The notes under the pieces are model-generated. The model saw only the letters and a list, made by a program, of their open reading frames with translations. It searched no databases and was not told the DNA's origin. A stretch of 27,393 nucleotides of DNA, from NCBI RefSeq assembly GCF_013155125.1, contig NZ_CP053567.1:1-27393 (forward strand), given 5' to 3'. Position numbers and translations under genes: made by a program. This document shows positions 1-6,965 of the stretch, one piece after another (the first letter of the stretch is position 1; each line of letters starts with the position of its first letter). Source of the DNA: Pseudonocardia broussonetiae. Lineage in GTDB: Bacteria > Actinomycetota > Actinomycetes > Mycobacteriales > Pseudonocardiaceae.

Positions 1-314
1 GCCATCGACGAGAAGGTGACGACGCGCGGGTCGGGCGGGGACGGCTGCTCCAGGAACGGGGGCGTCGGGGTCAGCCGCTGCTGCACCTCCGAGCCGGTGC
101 GGGTCCGGTAGGCGTGCCACGGGACGCCGCCCAGGAGGTCGGACAGCAGCAGGGAGCAGCGCCACCCGCCGGGCAGCGCCATCCCCCCGCTGTACTCGCC
201 CGTGCTCCAGTCGGGCGCGAGGTTGTCCAGCACGGTGAACGTCTGCGTGCGGCCGGTGTCGGTGTCGGTGGCGACGTACTGCGTGTCCCGGTTGAACAGC
301 TCAGCGAGTCCCAT
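1..314 (-). CDS. Phage portal protein, N-terminal part (continues at 27393)
   Basis: This is the first 104 codons of an HK97-type portal protein, the dodecameric ring at the capsid vertex through which DNA is packaged and ejected. The ATG at 314 overlaps the stop of the upstream membrane-protein gene as TGATG. The frame is open to position 1, and the split codon is completed by base 27393. The joined protein reads SSMALDLIWHGNAIALIS across the junction, which matches the conserved portal segment with WHGNA. The whole protein would be about 410 residues, normal for the family. This continuity is the main evidence that the window is circular or circularly permuted. I am confident of the family from the motif and from its position after the terminase and before the protease. 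Confidence 0.9.
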   Translation of the reverse strand, partial: MGLAELFNRDTQYVATDTDTGRTQTFTVLDNLAPDWSTGEYSGGMALPGGWRCSLLLSDLLGGVPWHAYRTRTGSEVQQRLTPTPPFLEQPSPPDPRVVTFSSM

Positions 315-520
315 CAGGCCACCTCCTCTGCGTTCGGGCCGCTACGGCGAACTGAGGGCGCGCTACGCCGCCCGCTGACGATGTGCTCCGCGGCGGTGGC
401 CACGGCCAGGACGATGAGGCCGTCGACGACCAGCGCCGCACCCAGCGGCAGGAGGATGGCGCCACCCGCGAGGACAGCGACGACGGCGAGGGCCTGGAGG
501 ACGGTAAGGACGAGGTTCAC
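314..520 (-). CDS. Small two-helix membrane protein between terminase and portal
   Basis: This is a 68-residue protein with a GTG start at 520, 11 bp after the terminase stop. It ends TGATG-coupled to the portal start. Residues about 2-46 are almost wholly hydrophobic (LVLTVLQALAVVAVLAGG, then ALVVDGLIVLAVATAAE) and should form two membrane helices. The tail is basic and hydrophilic. I do not recognise a family. A two-helix protein in the late operon could be holin-like or a small inner-membrane protein of unknown role. The start is inferred from coupling and from an AAGGG ribosome-binding sequence. The coding call rests on tight packing between two certain genes and on the hydrophobic pattern. 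Confidence 0.65.
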   Translation of the reverse strand: MNLVLTVLQALAVVAVLAGGAILLPLGAALVVDGLIVLAVATAAEHIVSGRRSAPSVRRSGPNAEEVA

Positions 521-531
521 GGGCGGGCCCT

Positions 532-2007
532 TCAGAACGCCACGGCGCGCGTGCGCCGGGCCGGTGGGGGAGGCAGGGTGCGGGCAATGCGGACCGCACC
601 CGCCGCGGCGTAGGCGGCATCGACGTGGCCGACGCCCTTGCGGGTGAACCGCCATCCGTCGCCCGTGCGGAGCTTCGACGTACCCGCCACGTGAGCGTTC
701 AGGAGCGGGTCGTCGGGGTGGAGGATCTGGCGGGCGACGACCAGGCCGGCGAACTCCTGGCACGCCTCCGTGGCCTCGGTGCCCTTCAGCTCCAGCCCGT
801 CGAGGGCGCGCAGGTCGACGCCCAGCTCGGCGGCCGGCCCCGAGGGGAACCAGCCGACGGCGGCGGGCTTGACCTTCGCCAGGAGCGGGGCCAGCTGGCG
901 GCGGGCGGCGGCCGTCGACGACCACGCGGCGAGGATCTCGACGCGGAGCTTCCCGTCGTCGAGCACCGCGGCACCGGCCAGAGTGACGTGCGCGCCGTCC
1001 GGGGCGACGTCGACGCACGCGGCCACGCGGGTGCGCACCGTGGCCAGCGAGCCGGAGGCGTCGGCGCCGGCCTTCCACGACGCCAGGTCAATCGCGGCGT
1101 CGAGGGCGTCGACCCTCTGGCAGAGGCTTTCGGTCCTGAAGACGGCCGGCGGGTCCGTCATCATCGCCGAGCGGATCGCCGCCTCGGAGACGGTGATCCC
1201 GAGCCCGGGGTTCGCCTGCGCCCACGCCTGCACGTCGTCCAGCTCGCAGCCGTCAGGCGCGCTCCACTCGAACAGCCCGAGCGTCTCGTCCGTCCCGGCG
1301 AGCGCGGTGGACCGCAGGGAGTTGAGCACGACGCTCTGGTCGTCGCCCGCGTTGGAGATCCCCACGATGAGGGCCTCCGGCCGGGCGGTGGTCGTCTTCG
1401 ACAGGGCCGACCAGGCATCCCACGAACGGTGCTCGCGCAGCTCGTCGAGGATCAAGAGATCCACGCTCAGGCCACGGCCGGCGCCCCGGGTCGCGGCGGT
1501 GATGCGGTACCGGGCGCCGTTCGCCAGGGTGAGGCACTGCTCCCCGTTCGCGTACCGGACGTTCTCGACCTCCGCCGCCAGGTCGTCGACCTCGTTCGCC
1601 AGGTCGACCGCGCCGGCCCACGCCTCCCGCGCGATGTCCAGGGACTGCGCCGCACCCAGGACCAACTGACCGTGGCCCATGAACAGGAAGTACAGGGCGA
1701 GGATCTTCAGGAGGAACGTCTTCCCCGCCTGGCGGGAGATCAGGATCAGGACGCGAGCGAACCGGAACCGGCCCGAGGGCAGCAGCTCCAGCAGGTGGAT
1801 CAGCAGCCAACGCTGGTACGGGATCAGCTTGACGCCGACGACGTCGGTCGCGAACGCGACCGCCTCGAACCCGCGCGACGTCTCCGGCGACAGGGCGCAC
1901 CCGCAGCCGCACGGCCCGGGAGGGCCGGTCACGAGGGGCCGGGTCCACTCGCGCGGCGTCGTGGAGCCCATCACCGGCACCGCGGGGGCGTCGAGGACGG
2001 CGGTCAC
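532..2007 (-). CDS. Terminase large subunit (packaging ATPase/nuclease)
   Basis: This protein powers DNA translocation into the prohead and cuts the concatemer. The N-terminal ATPase has the terminase-type Walker A SRQAGKT at about residues 91-97, preceded by a PYQRWLL segment. A Walker B with catalytic acid (LLILDELREH) lies near residue 185. The C-terminal half carries an RNase H-like nuclease, with ACVDVAPDG as the first acidic strand and a final GHVDAAYAAAGA segment holding another Asp. At 491 residues it is a normal length. I chose the GTG at 2007 because it overlaps the stop of the preceding 41-aa gene as GTGA. A GTG at 2019 is possible but overlaps more. The membrane-protein and portal genes follow directly, the usual head-gene order. 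Confidence 0.93.
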   Translation of the reverse strand: MTAVLDAPAVPVMGSTTPREWTRPLVTGPPGPCGCGCALSPETSRGFEAVAFATDVVGVKLIPYQRWLLIHLLELLPSGRFRFARVLILISRQAGKTFLLKILALYFLFMGHGQLVLGAAQSLDIAREAWAGAVDLANEVDDLAAEVENVRYANGEQCLTLANGARYRITAATRGAGRGLSVDLLILDELREHRSWDAWSALSKTTTARPEALIVGISNAGDDQSVVLNSLRSTALAGTDETLGLFEWSAPDGCELDDVQAWAQANPGLGITVSEAAIRSAMMTDPPAVFRTESLCQRVDALDAAIDLASWKAGADASGSLATVRTRVAACVDVAPDGAHVTLAGAAVLDDGKLRVEILAAWSSTAAARRQLAPLLAKVKPAAVGWFPSGPAAELGVDLRALDGLELKGTEATEACQEFAGLVVARQILHPDDPLLNAHVAGTSKLRTGDGWRFTRKGVGHVDAAYAAAGAVRIARTLPPPPARRTRAVAF

Positions 2008-2129
2008 CAGACGGCCCACGCGAACGTCGGGAGCGGCACCGAGGTGGCGAGGGCGTGCGTCACCAGGATGACCGACAAGGTCACCAGCAGCACGATGCCG
2101 ACGAGGCGCAGCAGATCGTCGTGCTTCAC
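2004..2129 (-). CDS. 41-aa single-pass membrane protein between TerS and TerL
   Basis: This short gene has a GTG at 2129 overlapping the TerS stop as GTGA, and a stop overlapping the TerL GTG in the same way. Its translation has a charged start (KHDDLLR), one strongly hydrophobic stretch of about 20 residues (LVGIVLLVTLSVILVTHALA) and a short Trp-containing tail ending AVW. One transmembrane helix is likely. Translational coupling at both ends in an otherwise gapless operon is the best evidence that it is expressed. The function is unknown. Tiny membrane proteins in phage late operons can affect lysis timing or superinfection, but nothing here proves that. Confidence 0.55.
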   Translation of the reverse strand: MKHDDLLRLVGIVLLVTLSVILVTHALATSVPLPTFAWAVW

Positions 2130-2521
2130 GACGCGGCCCCCTCGCGGAGCTGCGTCAGCCGCGACTTTCCCGCCGCCGGTGCAGGCTTCCCCGCGAGCAT
2201 CCGGGACTTCGGCGTCGCACCCAGGGCGTCCAGCGCGGCCTGCAGCTTCGGCCCCAGGTCGACCATCACGACGTGCGCCTCGACCCGCTGCTTCAGCCTC
2301 GACACCATCACCACCGTGTCGGGGTCATAGGGCAGGCCGGCCGCCTCCTCGGCGAGCGCGGCGGCCCCGTCGATCGTCTCCGCGTACTGCAGCGCGAGCG
2401 CCGACATCGCGGCGTCCTCCGGCTGCAGCTTCAGATGGCCGATCGTGGCGCGGACCTGCGCCGTCATCGGACCGTCCGCCGGGGGCGGTGCGGCGGCGAG
2501 CTTGCGGCCCCGACCAGGCAC
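2126..2521 (-). CDS. Terminase small subunit (DNA-recognition component)
   Basis: This is a 131-residue protein immediately upstream of the large terminase. It starts PGRGRKLAAAP, continues with a helical region rich in Ala and Leu, and ends with a basic tail. P27-like small terminases often begin with PGRG. Small subunits bind the packaging site and hand DNA to the large subunit. I use the GTG at 2521, which lies 11 nt after GGGGAGG. The GTG at 2530 is only 2 nt from that sequence. It is the first gene after the putative late promoter at about 2570. The family call rests mostly on position and the N-terminal pattern, because small terminases are poorly conserved. Confidence 0.75.
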   Translation of the reverse strand: MPGRGRKLAAAPPPADGPMTAQVRATIGHLKLQPEDAAMSALALQYAETIDGAAALAEEAAGLPYDPDTVVMVSRLKQRVEAHVVMVDLGPKLQAALDALGATPKSRMLAGKPAPAAGKSRLTQLREGAAS

Positions 2522-2568
2522 TACGGCCACCGCCTCCCCTACACGAGACAGGCGCTACGTGCAAGCCG

Positions 2569-2598
2569 ATCCTAACAGATCATGGCTCTAGCTAGCTA
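2569..2598 (-). promoter_or_regulatory. Putative late-operon promoter with overlapping CTAG palindrome
   Basis: On the minus strand a TAGGAT -10 box occupies 2574-2569, which is the actinobacterial consensus. It would start a transcript near 2562, about 40 nt before the small terminase. No clear -35 is visible. The -35 region instead holds the palindrome TAGCTAGCTA (2589-2598), related to CTAG palindromes at 3032 and 6811. A repressor bound there would block the late operon, or an activator could substitute for the missing -35. Confidence 0.5.
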
Positions 2599-2731
2599 CG
2601 ACGTGGCCCAACCTGGCCCCGGGGTGGCCCCTGGAGAGAGAGATTCAGGTCGGCGGGTGTCCAGCGGCTCCAGATTTCCACCGAAAAACTGCAGGTCAGC
2701 GCGTCGCGGTTGATCTTCACCGATCGGGGGA

Positions 2732-3004
2732 TCAGCTCGCGTCGTCCCACCAGGCGCGGGGCGACGGGGCGGGGTCGTGCTTGCGGGGGTCGCCGACGTG
2801 CAGGTTGCAGGCGGCGCAGGCGGCGACGATCGAGGCGGGGTCGTCGCCGCTGACCTCCCGGCCGACGGTGTGGTGCGCGTGGGTGGCGCGCGTGGTGCAG
2901 ATGCCGGGCACCCGGAGCTGGCACCGGTGCCCGTCCCTGGCCAGCACCCCGGCCCGCACCTTGCGCCAGGCCCTCGTGCTGCCGCCCTCCCATGCCCTGC
3001 TCAC
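2732..3004 (-). CDS. HNH homing/packaging-type endonuclease
   Basis: This is a 90-residue HNH nuclease. It reads RAWEGGSTRAWRKVRA, then LARDGHRCQL with the first Cys, ATHAHHTVGR with the catalytic His pair, and AACAACNLHVG with the second Cys pair and the Asn. The fold is a beta-beta-alpha-metal nuclease with a structural zinc. HNH proteins beside terminase genes often assist cos or headful cleavage, and others are free-standing homing enzymes. Its separate transcription unit next to the origin leaves both possible. I use the GTG at 3004, because relatives usually start just before RAW-GGSTRAWR. A TTG at 3025 is an alternative. The gene faces away from the iteron region. Confidence 0.85.
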   Translation of the reverse strand: MSRAWEGGSTRAWRKVRAGVLARDGHRCQLRVPGICTTRATHAHHTVGREVSGDDPASIVAACAACNLHVGDPRKHDPAPSPRAWWDDAS

Positions 3005-3031
3005 GGCTCCAGGGTACGGCCGCAAGGGGTA

Positions 3032-3043
3032 GGAGCTAGCTCC
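3032..3043. promoter_or_regulatory. Perfect 12-bp palindrome, candidate repressor operator
   Basis: GGAGCTAGCTCC is a perfect palindrome lying just upstream of the HNH gene and at the edge of the iteron cluster. An almost identical site (GGAGCTAACTCC) sits at 6921-6932 between the -35 and -10 of the divergent regulator promoter. CTAG is scarce in this GC-rich sequence outside such sites and the iterons. I infer a binding site for one of the two HTH regulators. Confidence 0.5.
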
Positions 3044-3051
3044 AGCTAGGA

Positions 3052-3322
3052 GGGCCCCGCCTGGGGCCCCGCCTGGGCCCCGCCTGCACGTGATCGTTTA
3101 CAGCGCCGTGACCTGCACGGACCGCTAGGGCCCCGCTAGGCCCCGCCTGTTTGGGAACTTGGATGGCCTCATGTGTGTGCGTGCGCGCGCGTACATACGT
3201 GACTGTTCTCTAAAGTGGCGGGGCCCAGCGGGGCCCGGCGGGGCTTCGCAGGTCAGACCCTATGCAGTGATCCACTTCCTAGCGGGGCCCTAGCGGGGCC
3301 CAGGCGGGGCCAGGCGGGGCCC
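3052..3322. repeat. Probable replication origin: twelve opposed 11-12 bp iterons
   Basis: The 412-bp gap between the HNH gene and the helicase gene holds five forward copies of GGGCCCCGCYWG (starting near 3052, 3064, 3075, 3128, 3138). It also holds seven copies of the reverse complement (near 3216, 3226, 3236, 3279, 3290, 3301, 3311). Neighbouring copies are spaced about 11 bp, so they would face the same side of the helix. The two clusters point toward each other across a spacer at 3150-3215 that is locally less GC-rich. Iterons around an easily melted spacer, beside a primase-polymerase and D5 helicase operon, are the typical layout of a plasmid or phage origin. No Rep-type initiator is seen, so the primase-helicase system itself may recognise the repeats. 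Confidence 0.7.
3170..3201. other. 32-bp uninterrupted purine-pyrimidine alternation between the iteron clusters
   Basis: From 3170 to 3201 purines and pyrimidines alternate without a break, first TG steps, then CG steps, then a TACATACGTG end. Such tracts readily adopt left-handed Z-DNA under negative supercoiling. It lies midway between the two opposed iteron arrays, where strand opening at an origin would be expected. Confidence 0.7.
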
Positions 3323-3364
3323 AAACCGAGTGCGACCTAGATCCGACCATGTTCGGGACGGCCA

Positions 3365-3396
3365 GTAGCCCCGCACCACGGTGGGTGCGGGGCTAC
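3365..3396 (-). terminator. Hairpin terminator of the replication operon
   Basis: A perfect 13-bp inverted repeat (GTAGCCCCGCACC and its complement, loop of 6) lies about 20 bp beyond the helicase stop at 3417. There is no U tract, which is common for GC-rich actinobacterial terminators. It would insulate the origin from the helicase transcript. Confidence 0.7.
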
Positions 3397-3416
3397 GTGC
3401 TGGTCGTGCGGGCGGG

Positions 3417-4958
3417 CTAGGAGCGGCCGGACCTCCACTGGTCTCCGCCGGACATGAATCCGTCGACGGTGGGCGTGTCGCGGACCCGCGTCGTCCACTC
3501 CGGGTTGATCCGCAGGCCCTTGACGTGGCGGGGCTGCTTGCGGCCGTCGACCTTCGGGCGGACGTCGGTCTTCACCGTGGGCATCCTGCTGCGGATGTCG
3601 GTGCTGAACCCGGCGGTGTTCTTCTGCCCGCGGTGGTTCTCGTCGCACCAGAGCCCGTACTCGCGGTACAGCTCCGAGAACGGCACGAGGGCGTTGGGCT
3701 CGTCGTCGAGGCACACCTCGCGCAGGAACGCGGAGATCGGCGAGACGAGGTCGGCCAGCTCCTGCACGGCCTCGACGGACGCGCGGGGCTCCGTGATGCG
3801 CTTCTGCGCCTGCAGGCGGACCACGCCGTCGAGGGACCACTTCAGGATGGCGGCCAGCTCGCCGCGGATGCGGTCCTCGAGCTCGATGTCCTCGCGGCCG
3901 AGGAACGACTCGGTGAGCGTGAGGATGACGAACCGGGACGCCACGGCCCCGGATGCGTCGCCGAACTTGGGCAGCTCGTTGGAGATCAGCATGAGCCGCG
4001 TCGGGAGCGTCCCGATGTAGGCCGGGAGGTTCTTGCGGTCGATGTTCTGCGCGTCCTGCCCGGTGATGGACAGGATGCGCTCGACCACGGTCTCCTGGCC
4101 GTGGGACTGGAGCCGGGCGTCGCCGATGATGCCGAGCGTCTTCCCGATGAGCGGCTGGAGCCCGAAGTTGGTCGCCATGCCGGCGAGCGTCGGCGCGGCG
4201 ACGTTGGCCTTGCCGAGCAGCTCCGTGAGGATGCGCCCGATCGTCGACTTGCCCGACCGGGGCGGCCCGACGACGAGGAGCATCTTCTGAAGGTCCATGC
4301 GGCCCGACAGGGCGTAGCCGAACCACTCTTGCAGGGTGAGCACCTCGTCGGCCTCGTAGAGGAGCCCGTCGGGGCCCTGCACGGGCGGCCAGAGGGTGCG
4401 GAGGAACTTCAGCCACTCCGTCGGCTCCCCGACGGCCGGGTCGTAGGACACGGGGATGCAGACCGACCCGAAGTAGTCGGGGGTCATCGGGTGGAGCTGC
4501 TGGTCGCGCACGTCGACCAGGCCGTTGAGGCAGGGCACCACGTAGGAGGCGCTGGTCGCGGTGGAGAGCCACGAGGGGGAGTCGACGTCGCGCTCGATCA
4601 GGGTCGGCGCCGACATGGCGTCGAGGACCTTGTCGACCTTGCCCTTGTCGGGGGCCCAGGGCTTCGCCTCGACGTCGCCGTCCTTCGTCTTCGCGTAGTA
4701 GGCGGCGAACTCCAGGCGCAGGTAGATGTAGCGCCGCAGCGCCTCGACCTCCTGCGCGACCCAGTGCGGGCCCTCGTACTTCCACCACTCGCCCCGCCAC
4801 CGGCGCAGCAGGAGGTGCTGCTCCTCGGTGAGCTCGCGGAGCAGGATGCGGGCGACGGCGAGCGGGTCGGACGGGGAGGGGAGGATCTCGGCGGTGTTCG
4901 CGGCCTCCTCGGCCGGCGGGGCACCGTCGGGGAACAGCTCGCGGATCGGTGCGGCCAT
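3417..4958 (-). CDS. D5-type superfamily 3 helicase (primase-associated)
   Basis: This is a 513-residue helicase that would unwind the origin and fork. Residues about 90-200 resemble the D5_N region. The Walker A is GPPRSGKST at about 229-237, and the Walker B/sensor region includes RLMLISNELPKFGD, typical of the phage P4/D5 group. The C-terminal part (about 390-490) should hold the winged-helix region. Its ATG overlaps the stop of the primase-polymerase gene as TGATG, so the two are co-translated. Together they make a self-contained replication module, as in many actinophages and integrative plasmids. No frame damage is visible. Confidence 0.92.
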   Translation of the reverse strand: MAAPIRELFPDGAPPAEEAANTAEILPSPSDPLAVARILLRELTEEQHLLLRRWRGEWWKYEGPHWVAQEVEALRRYIYLRLEFAAYYAKTKDGDVEAKPWAPDKGKVDKVLDAMSAPTLIERDVDSPSWLSTATSASYVVPCLNGLVDVRDQQLHPMTPDYFGSVCIPVSYDPAVGEPTEWLKFLRTLWPPVQGPDGLLYEADEVLTLQEWFGYALSGRMDLQKMLLVVGPPRSGKSTIGRILTELLGKANVAAPTLAGMATNFGLQPLIGKTLGIIGDARLQSHGQETVVERILSITGQDAQNIDRKNLPAYIGTLPTRLMLISNELPKFGDASGAVASRFVILTLTESFLGREDIELEDRIRGELAAILKWSLDGVVRLQAQKRITEPRASVEAVQELADLVSPISAFLREVCLDDEPNALVPFSELYREYGLWCDENHRGQKNTAGFSTDIRSRMPTVKTDVRPKVDGRKQPRHVKGLRINPEWTTRVRDTPTVDGFMSGGDQWRSGRS

Positions 4959-5872
4959 CAGGCGGTCCTACTTCCGGTGGAGCGCCGCATGAACTCCGCG
5001 GCGGTCGGGTGCTGCGGTGCAGTAGCGCGGGGGGCGGCGTTGGCCGCGGAGCGAACGGTGGCGAGGGCAGCGCCGTGGACCAGGCCGACGGCGACGGCCG
5101 CGTCGACGAGGGGCGCGGGGTCGAGCCCGCGCTCGTGGGCGCGGCAGGCTGCCCAGTAGAGGCGCCCGTTCCGCTCGCCCTCGTTGGAGTCGGCGACGAA
5201 CTTCACGAGGCTGTCCACGCCGCCCCCGCGGCCGCCGGTGTGGCGCGCGTGGACCGTCGGCGGGTTCATGATCGCCTTGACCCAGTCGGGGGCGTAGGCG
5301 GCGGGGCTCTGGTCGATCCATTCGTAGGTGCCGCCGCTGATGTGCTGCGACGGCGGGGCCACGAGGTAGCCCTTGTTCGTCTTCACGTCCACGCCGGTGC
5401 AGAGCTTGCCCCGGGTCGGTCCGTGGTAGGTCAGCCATCGGTGCCACCCGCCCGACCCCGTCCGGGCGGTCAGCGTAGGCGGCAGGGCGCCGTGCTTGTG
5501 CTCCAGGGCGTCGAGGGCGTCGTCTCCGCCGTTGCGCGGGTCGATGTCGAGGACGAGGACCCCGACGGGCGGCCGGATGCCCCAGTTGCACCCGGGGTAC
5601 TGGCCGAGCCACTCGGCGATGACGCCCATGTCGGTCGTCGCGTCGTAGAGGCCGTGGCCGAGCTGGCCGCACTCGCCCCTGCAGGTGTCGCGCAGCGGGT
5701 CCCCCTTGCGGTGGGCCAGCCCGAGGAGCGGGTGCTTGGCGGGGCTGTGGCAGTCGCCGGGTCCCTTCCCCTCCCGCCGGCCGCAGCCGCACATGCCGTT
5801 GCGGACTCCGTGGAGCGGGAACACGGCGAGGCCGATCTCGGCGTAGCTGGTGAGCATGTCGACGAGGTCCAT
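4958..5872 (-). CDS. Bifunctional primase-polymerase (AEP family)
   Basis: This is a 304-residue archaeo-eukaryotic-type primase with the prim-pol fold. It starts MDLVDMLTSYAEIGLAVFPL, then has a Cys-rich insert (CGCGRREGKGPGDC, followed by SPAKHPLL) and a later CRGEC segment likely to bind zinc. The catalytic metal site is VLVLDIDP (DxD), and GSGGWHRW carries the sGGxH motif that contacts the nucleotide. The length is that of a primase domain alone, with the helicase as a separate downstream gene. The ATG at 5872 overlaps the upstream stop as TGATG, which fixes the start. It would synthesise primers, and perhaps longer DNA, at the iteron origin. Confidence 0.92.
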   Translation of the reverse strand: MDLVDMLTSYAEIGLAVFPLHGVRNGMCGCGRREGKGPGDCHSPAKHPLLGLAHRKGDPLRDTCRGECGQLGHGLYDATTDMGVIAEWLGQYPGCNWGIRPPVGVLVLDIDPRNGGDDALDALEHKHGALPPTLTARTGSGGWHRWLTYHGPTRGKLCTGVDVKTNKGYLVAPPSQHISGGTYEWIDQSPAAYAPDWVKAIMNPPTVHARHTGGRGGGVDSLVKFVADSNEGERNGRLYWAACRAHERGLDPAPLVDAAVAVGLVHGAALATVRSAANAAPRATAPQHPTAAEFMRRSTGSRTA

Positions 5873-6297
5873 CACGCGGCCCGCCCGGCGATCCCGCGGG
5901 CTCGGTTGAGGTCCTGCATCAGGCGGGTGTCCCCGGTGGGCAGGTCCGGGTGCAGGACGCGGGTGAGCGCCTTGAACGCGGCGTCGGCCCGGTCGGGTCC
6001 GACGGCGGCGAACAGAGCTTCGGCCCAGTCGACGCGCGGCCCGGCGGCCGACGGCGGAGTGGCTGTCCTGGCCGTGGGGCGGATGTCCGCGACGGCGTGC
6101 CCGTTCTGGCGGGCCCAGGCGGCGAGCTGGTCTACGTAGAGGCGGTGGACACTCCACGCCTTCCCGATGCCGTCCCAGCGTCGCAGTCCGGCGGGGACGA
6201 TGGCCTTCAGGACCTCGACGAGGACGGGGTCGTAGCGGAACGTGACCCGCACGTACTCAGGTCCGGCACCGTCGTTCTGCAGGGTGATCGTGTTCAC
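5872..6297 (-). CDS. HARP-like plus J-domain-like replication accessory protein
   Basis: This is a 141-residue protein. The N-terminal half (YVRVTFRYDPVLVEVLKAI, then RRWDGIGKAWSV) resembles the HARP domain of SMARCAL1-type annealing helicases. The C-terminal half has an HPD motif in TRVLHPDLPTGDTRLMQ followed by LNRAR, the pattern of J-domain-like segments in phage replication proteins. I infer it helps load or regulate the helicase, or engages host DnaK at the origin. The start is a GTG overlapping the preceding small ORF as GTGA, and the stop is coupled to the primase. The domain assignments rest on short motifs and should be checked by profile search. Confidence 0.75.
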   Translation of the reverse strand: MNTITLQNDGAGPEYVRVTFRYDPVLVEVLKAIVPAGLRRWDGIGKAWSVHRLYVDQLAAWARQNGHAVADIRPTARTATPPSAAGPRVDWAEALFAAVGPDRADAAFKALTRVLHPDLPTGDTRLMQDLNRARGIAGRAA

Positions 6298-6371
6298 CGC
6301 GCACCCCCGACACGGACCGGGCGACGGTTGCTCGCCGCCTCGCGGGCGGTAGGATTCAGGTCGAACTGCAT
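6294..6371 (-). CDS. Possible 25-aa leader peptide upstream of the HARP-like gene
   Basis: This short ORF starts at ATG 6371 and ends GTGA-coupled to the next gene. It reads MQFDLNPTAREAASNRR and then a short basic end. A GGAGAGG sequence lies about 11 nt upstream, a little far for a ribosome-binding site. The frame is open further up to 6515, but that would overlap the XRE gene. It may only serve to couple translation. No function can be named. Confidence 0.35.
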   Translation of the reverse strand: MQFDLNPTAREAASNRRPVRVGGAR

Positions 6372-6456
6372 TGGAGATCGAACCTCTCCGGTGTTGCGGC
6401 GGGTCCAGGTGCTAGGCACACCAGGGCCCGCCTTTTCTTGTCCGCCTGTGGGGAGA

Positions 6457-6780
6457 TCAGGCGGCCGTGCTGGTCTTGCCTTCACACTGTAGCCCACAGT
6501 GAGCCGGTGGCTCATGCATGGCTACTGTGACCCGAGTCACTGAACGATAGGGGTCGGCGAGGATCGCGCGGGCGTCTGCGATCCGCAGCACCCGCACCAG
6601 CCGTTCGTAGGTGCGCCGGTTGACCCCCCGCTTCTCGCCCCGCTCGACGCGGGCGAGGAACGAGACGTCGGCGCCGACGGCCCGAGCGAGGGCGGAGCAC
6701 GAGAGTCCCGACAGCTCCCGGATGACGCGGAGTGCCGGGCCGTTGATCTGCACCGACGTAACGGTGCGCGTCTGGACCAC
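6457..6780 (-). CDS. XRE-family HTH regulator, first gene of the replication operon
   Basis: This 107-residue DNA-binding protein has a central helix-turn-helix: ALRVIRELSGLSCSALARAV as the first helices, then GADVSFLARVERGEKRGV for the recognition helix and following turn. The rest is short, so it is a small Cro/repressor-type protein. The GTG at 6780 lies 6 nt after a TAGGAT -10 box, implying a leaderless mRNA. A CTAG-containing inverted repeat covers the -35 position, suggesting autoregulation. It is divergent from the HTH gene at 6966 across a 185-bp control region, which is the arrangement of a lysogeny switch. Whether it acts as repressor, antirepressor or copy-control protein cannot be told from sequence. 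Confidence 0.85.
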   Translation of the reverse strand: MVQTRTVTSVQINGPALRVIRELSGLSCSALARAVGADVSFLARVERGEKRGVNRRTYERLVRVLRIADARAILADPYRSVTRVTVAMHEPPAHCGLQCEGKTSTAA

Positions 6781-6786
6781 GACGTG

Positions 6787-6823
6787 ATCCTAGCCGGAGA
6801 TGACGACGGAACCTAGCTTAGGT
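6787..6823 (-). promoter_or_regulatory. Leaderless promoter of the XRE gene with overlapping operator
   Basis: The minus-strand -10 TAGGAT is at 6792-6787, placing the transcript start at or next to the GTG at 6780. The sequence 17 bp upstream (TAGGTT, 6815-6810) is a weak -35. It lies inside the inverted repeat ACCTA-GCT-TAGGT at 6811-6823. A protein bound there would occlude RNA polymerase. Confidence 0.6.
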
Positions 6824-6911
6824 CGATCATCCGGCGTGTTGGGCCACGCTCCCGTGTGAGTGAACGACGCTCTGTCGCGCGTTCCCGCTGGTCAACACGG
6901 CCCCGCAGACT

Positions 6912-6941
6912 TTGACAAGCGGAGCTAACTCCGGGCACTAT
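6912..6941 (+). promoter_or_regulatory. Promoter of the divergent regulator with operator in the spacer
   Basis: A perfect -35 TTGACA (6912-6917) and a CACTAT -10 (6936-6941) are separated by 18 bp. The spacer contains CGGAG-CTAA-CTCCG (6920-6933), almost the same as the palindrome at 3032-3043. An operator between the two boxes is a typical repression geometry. Transcription would start near 6948, ahead of a GGGGAG ribosome-binding site and the ATG at 6966. Confidence 0.65.
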
Positions 6942-6965
6942 GGCCCAGTGACGGGGAGCGCACAC

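Noticed and set aside
625..2595. Long plus-strand frame opposite the terminase genes
   Set aside because: It is an antisense shadow of high-GC codon bias. The minus-strand terminase has clear motifs and the plus-strand protein is Arg/Gly/Pro-rich without a domain.
3052..3322. CRISPR array
   Set aside because: Repeats are 11-12 bp, GC-only and in two orientations without spacers of uniform length. They fit iterons, not CRISPR.
6442..6464. Terminator after the XRE gene
   Set aside because: A 7-bp stem overlaps the stop codon, but the following minus-strand sequence is A-rich, not U-rich, and the operon seems to continue.
6372..6515. Extended version of the 25-aa ORF
   Set aside because: It would overlap the end of the XRE gene by 59 bp and lacks a ribosome-binding site. 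Only the short form with GTGA coupling is kept, at low confidence.
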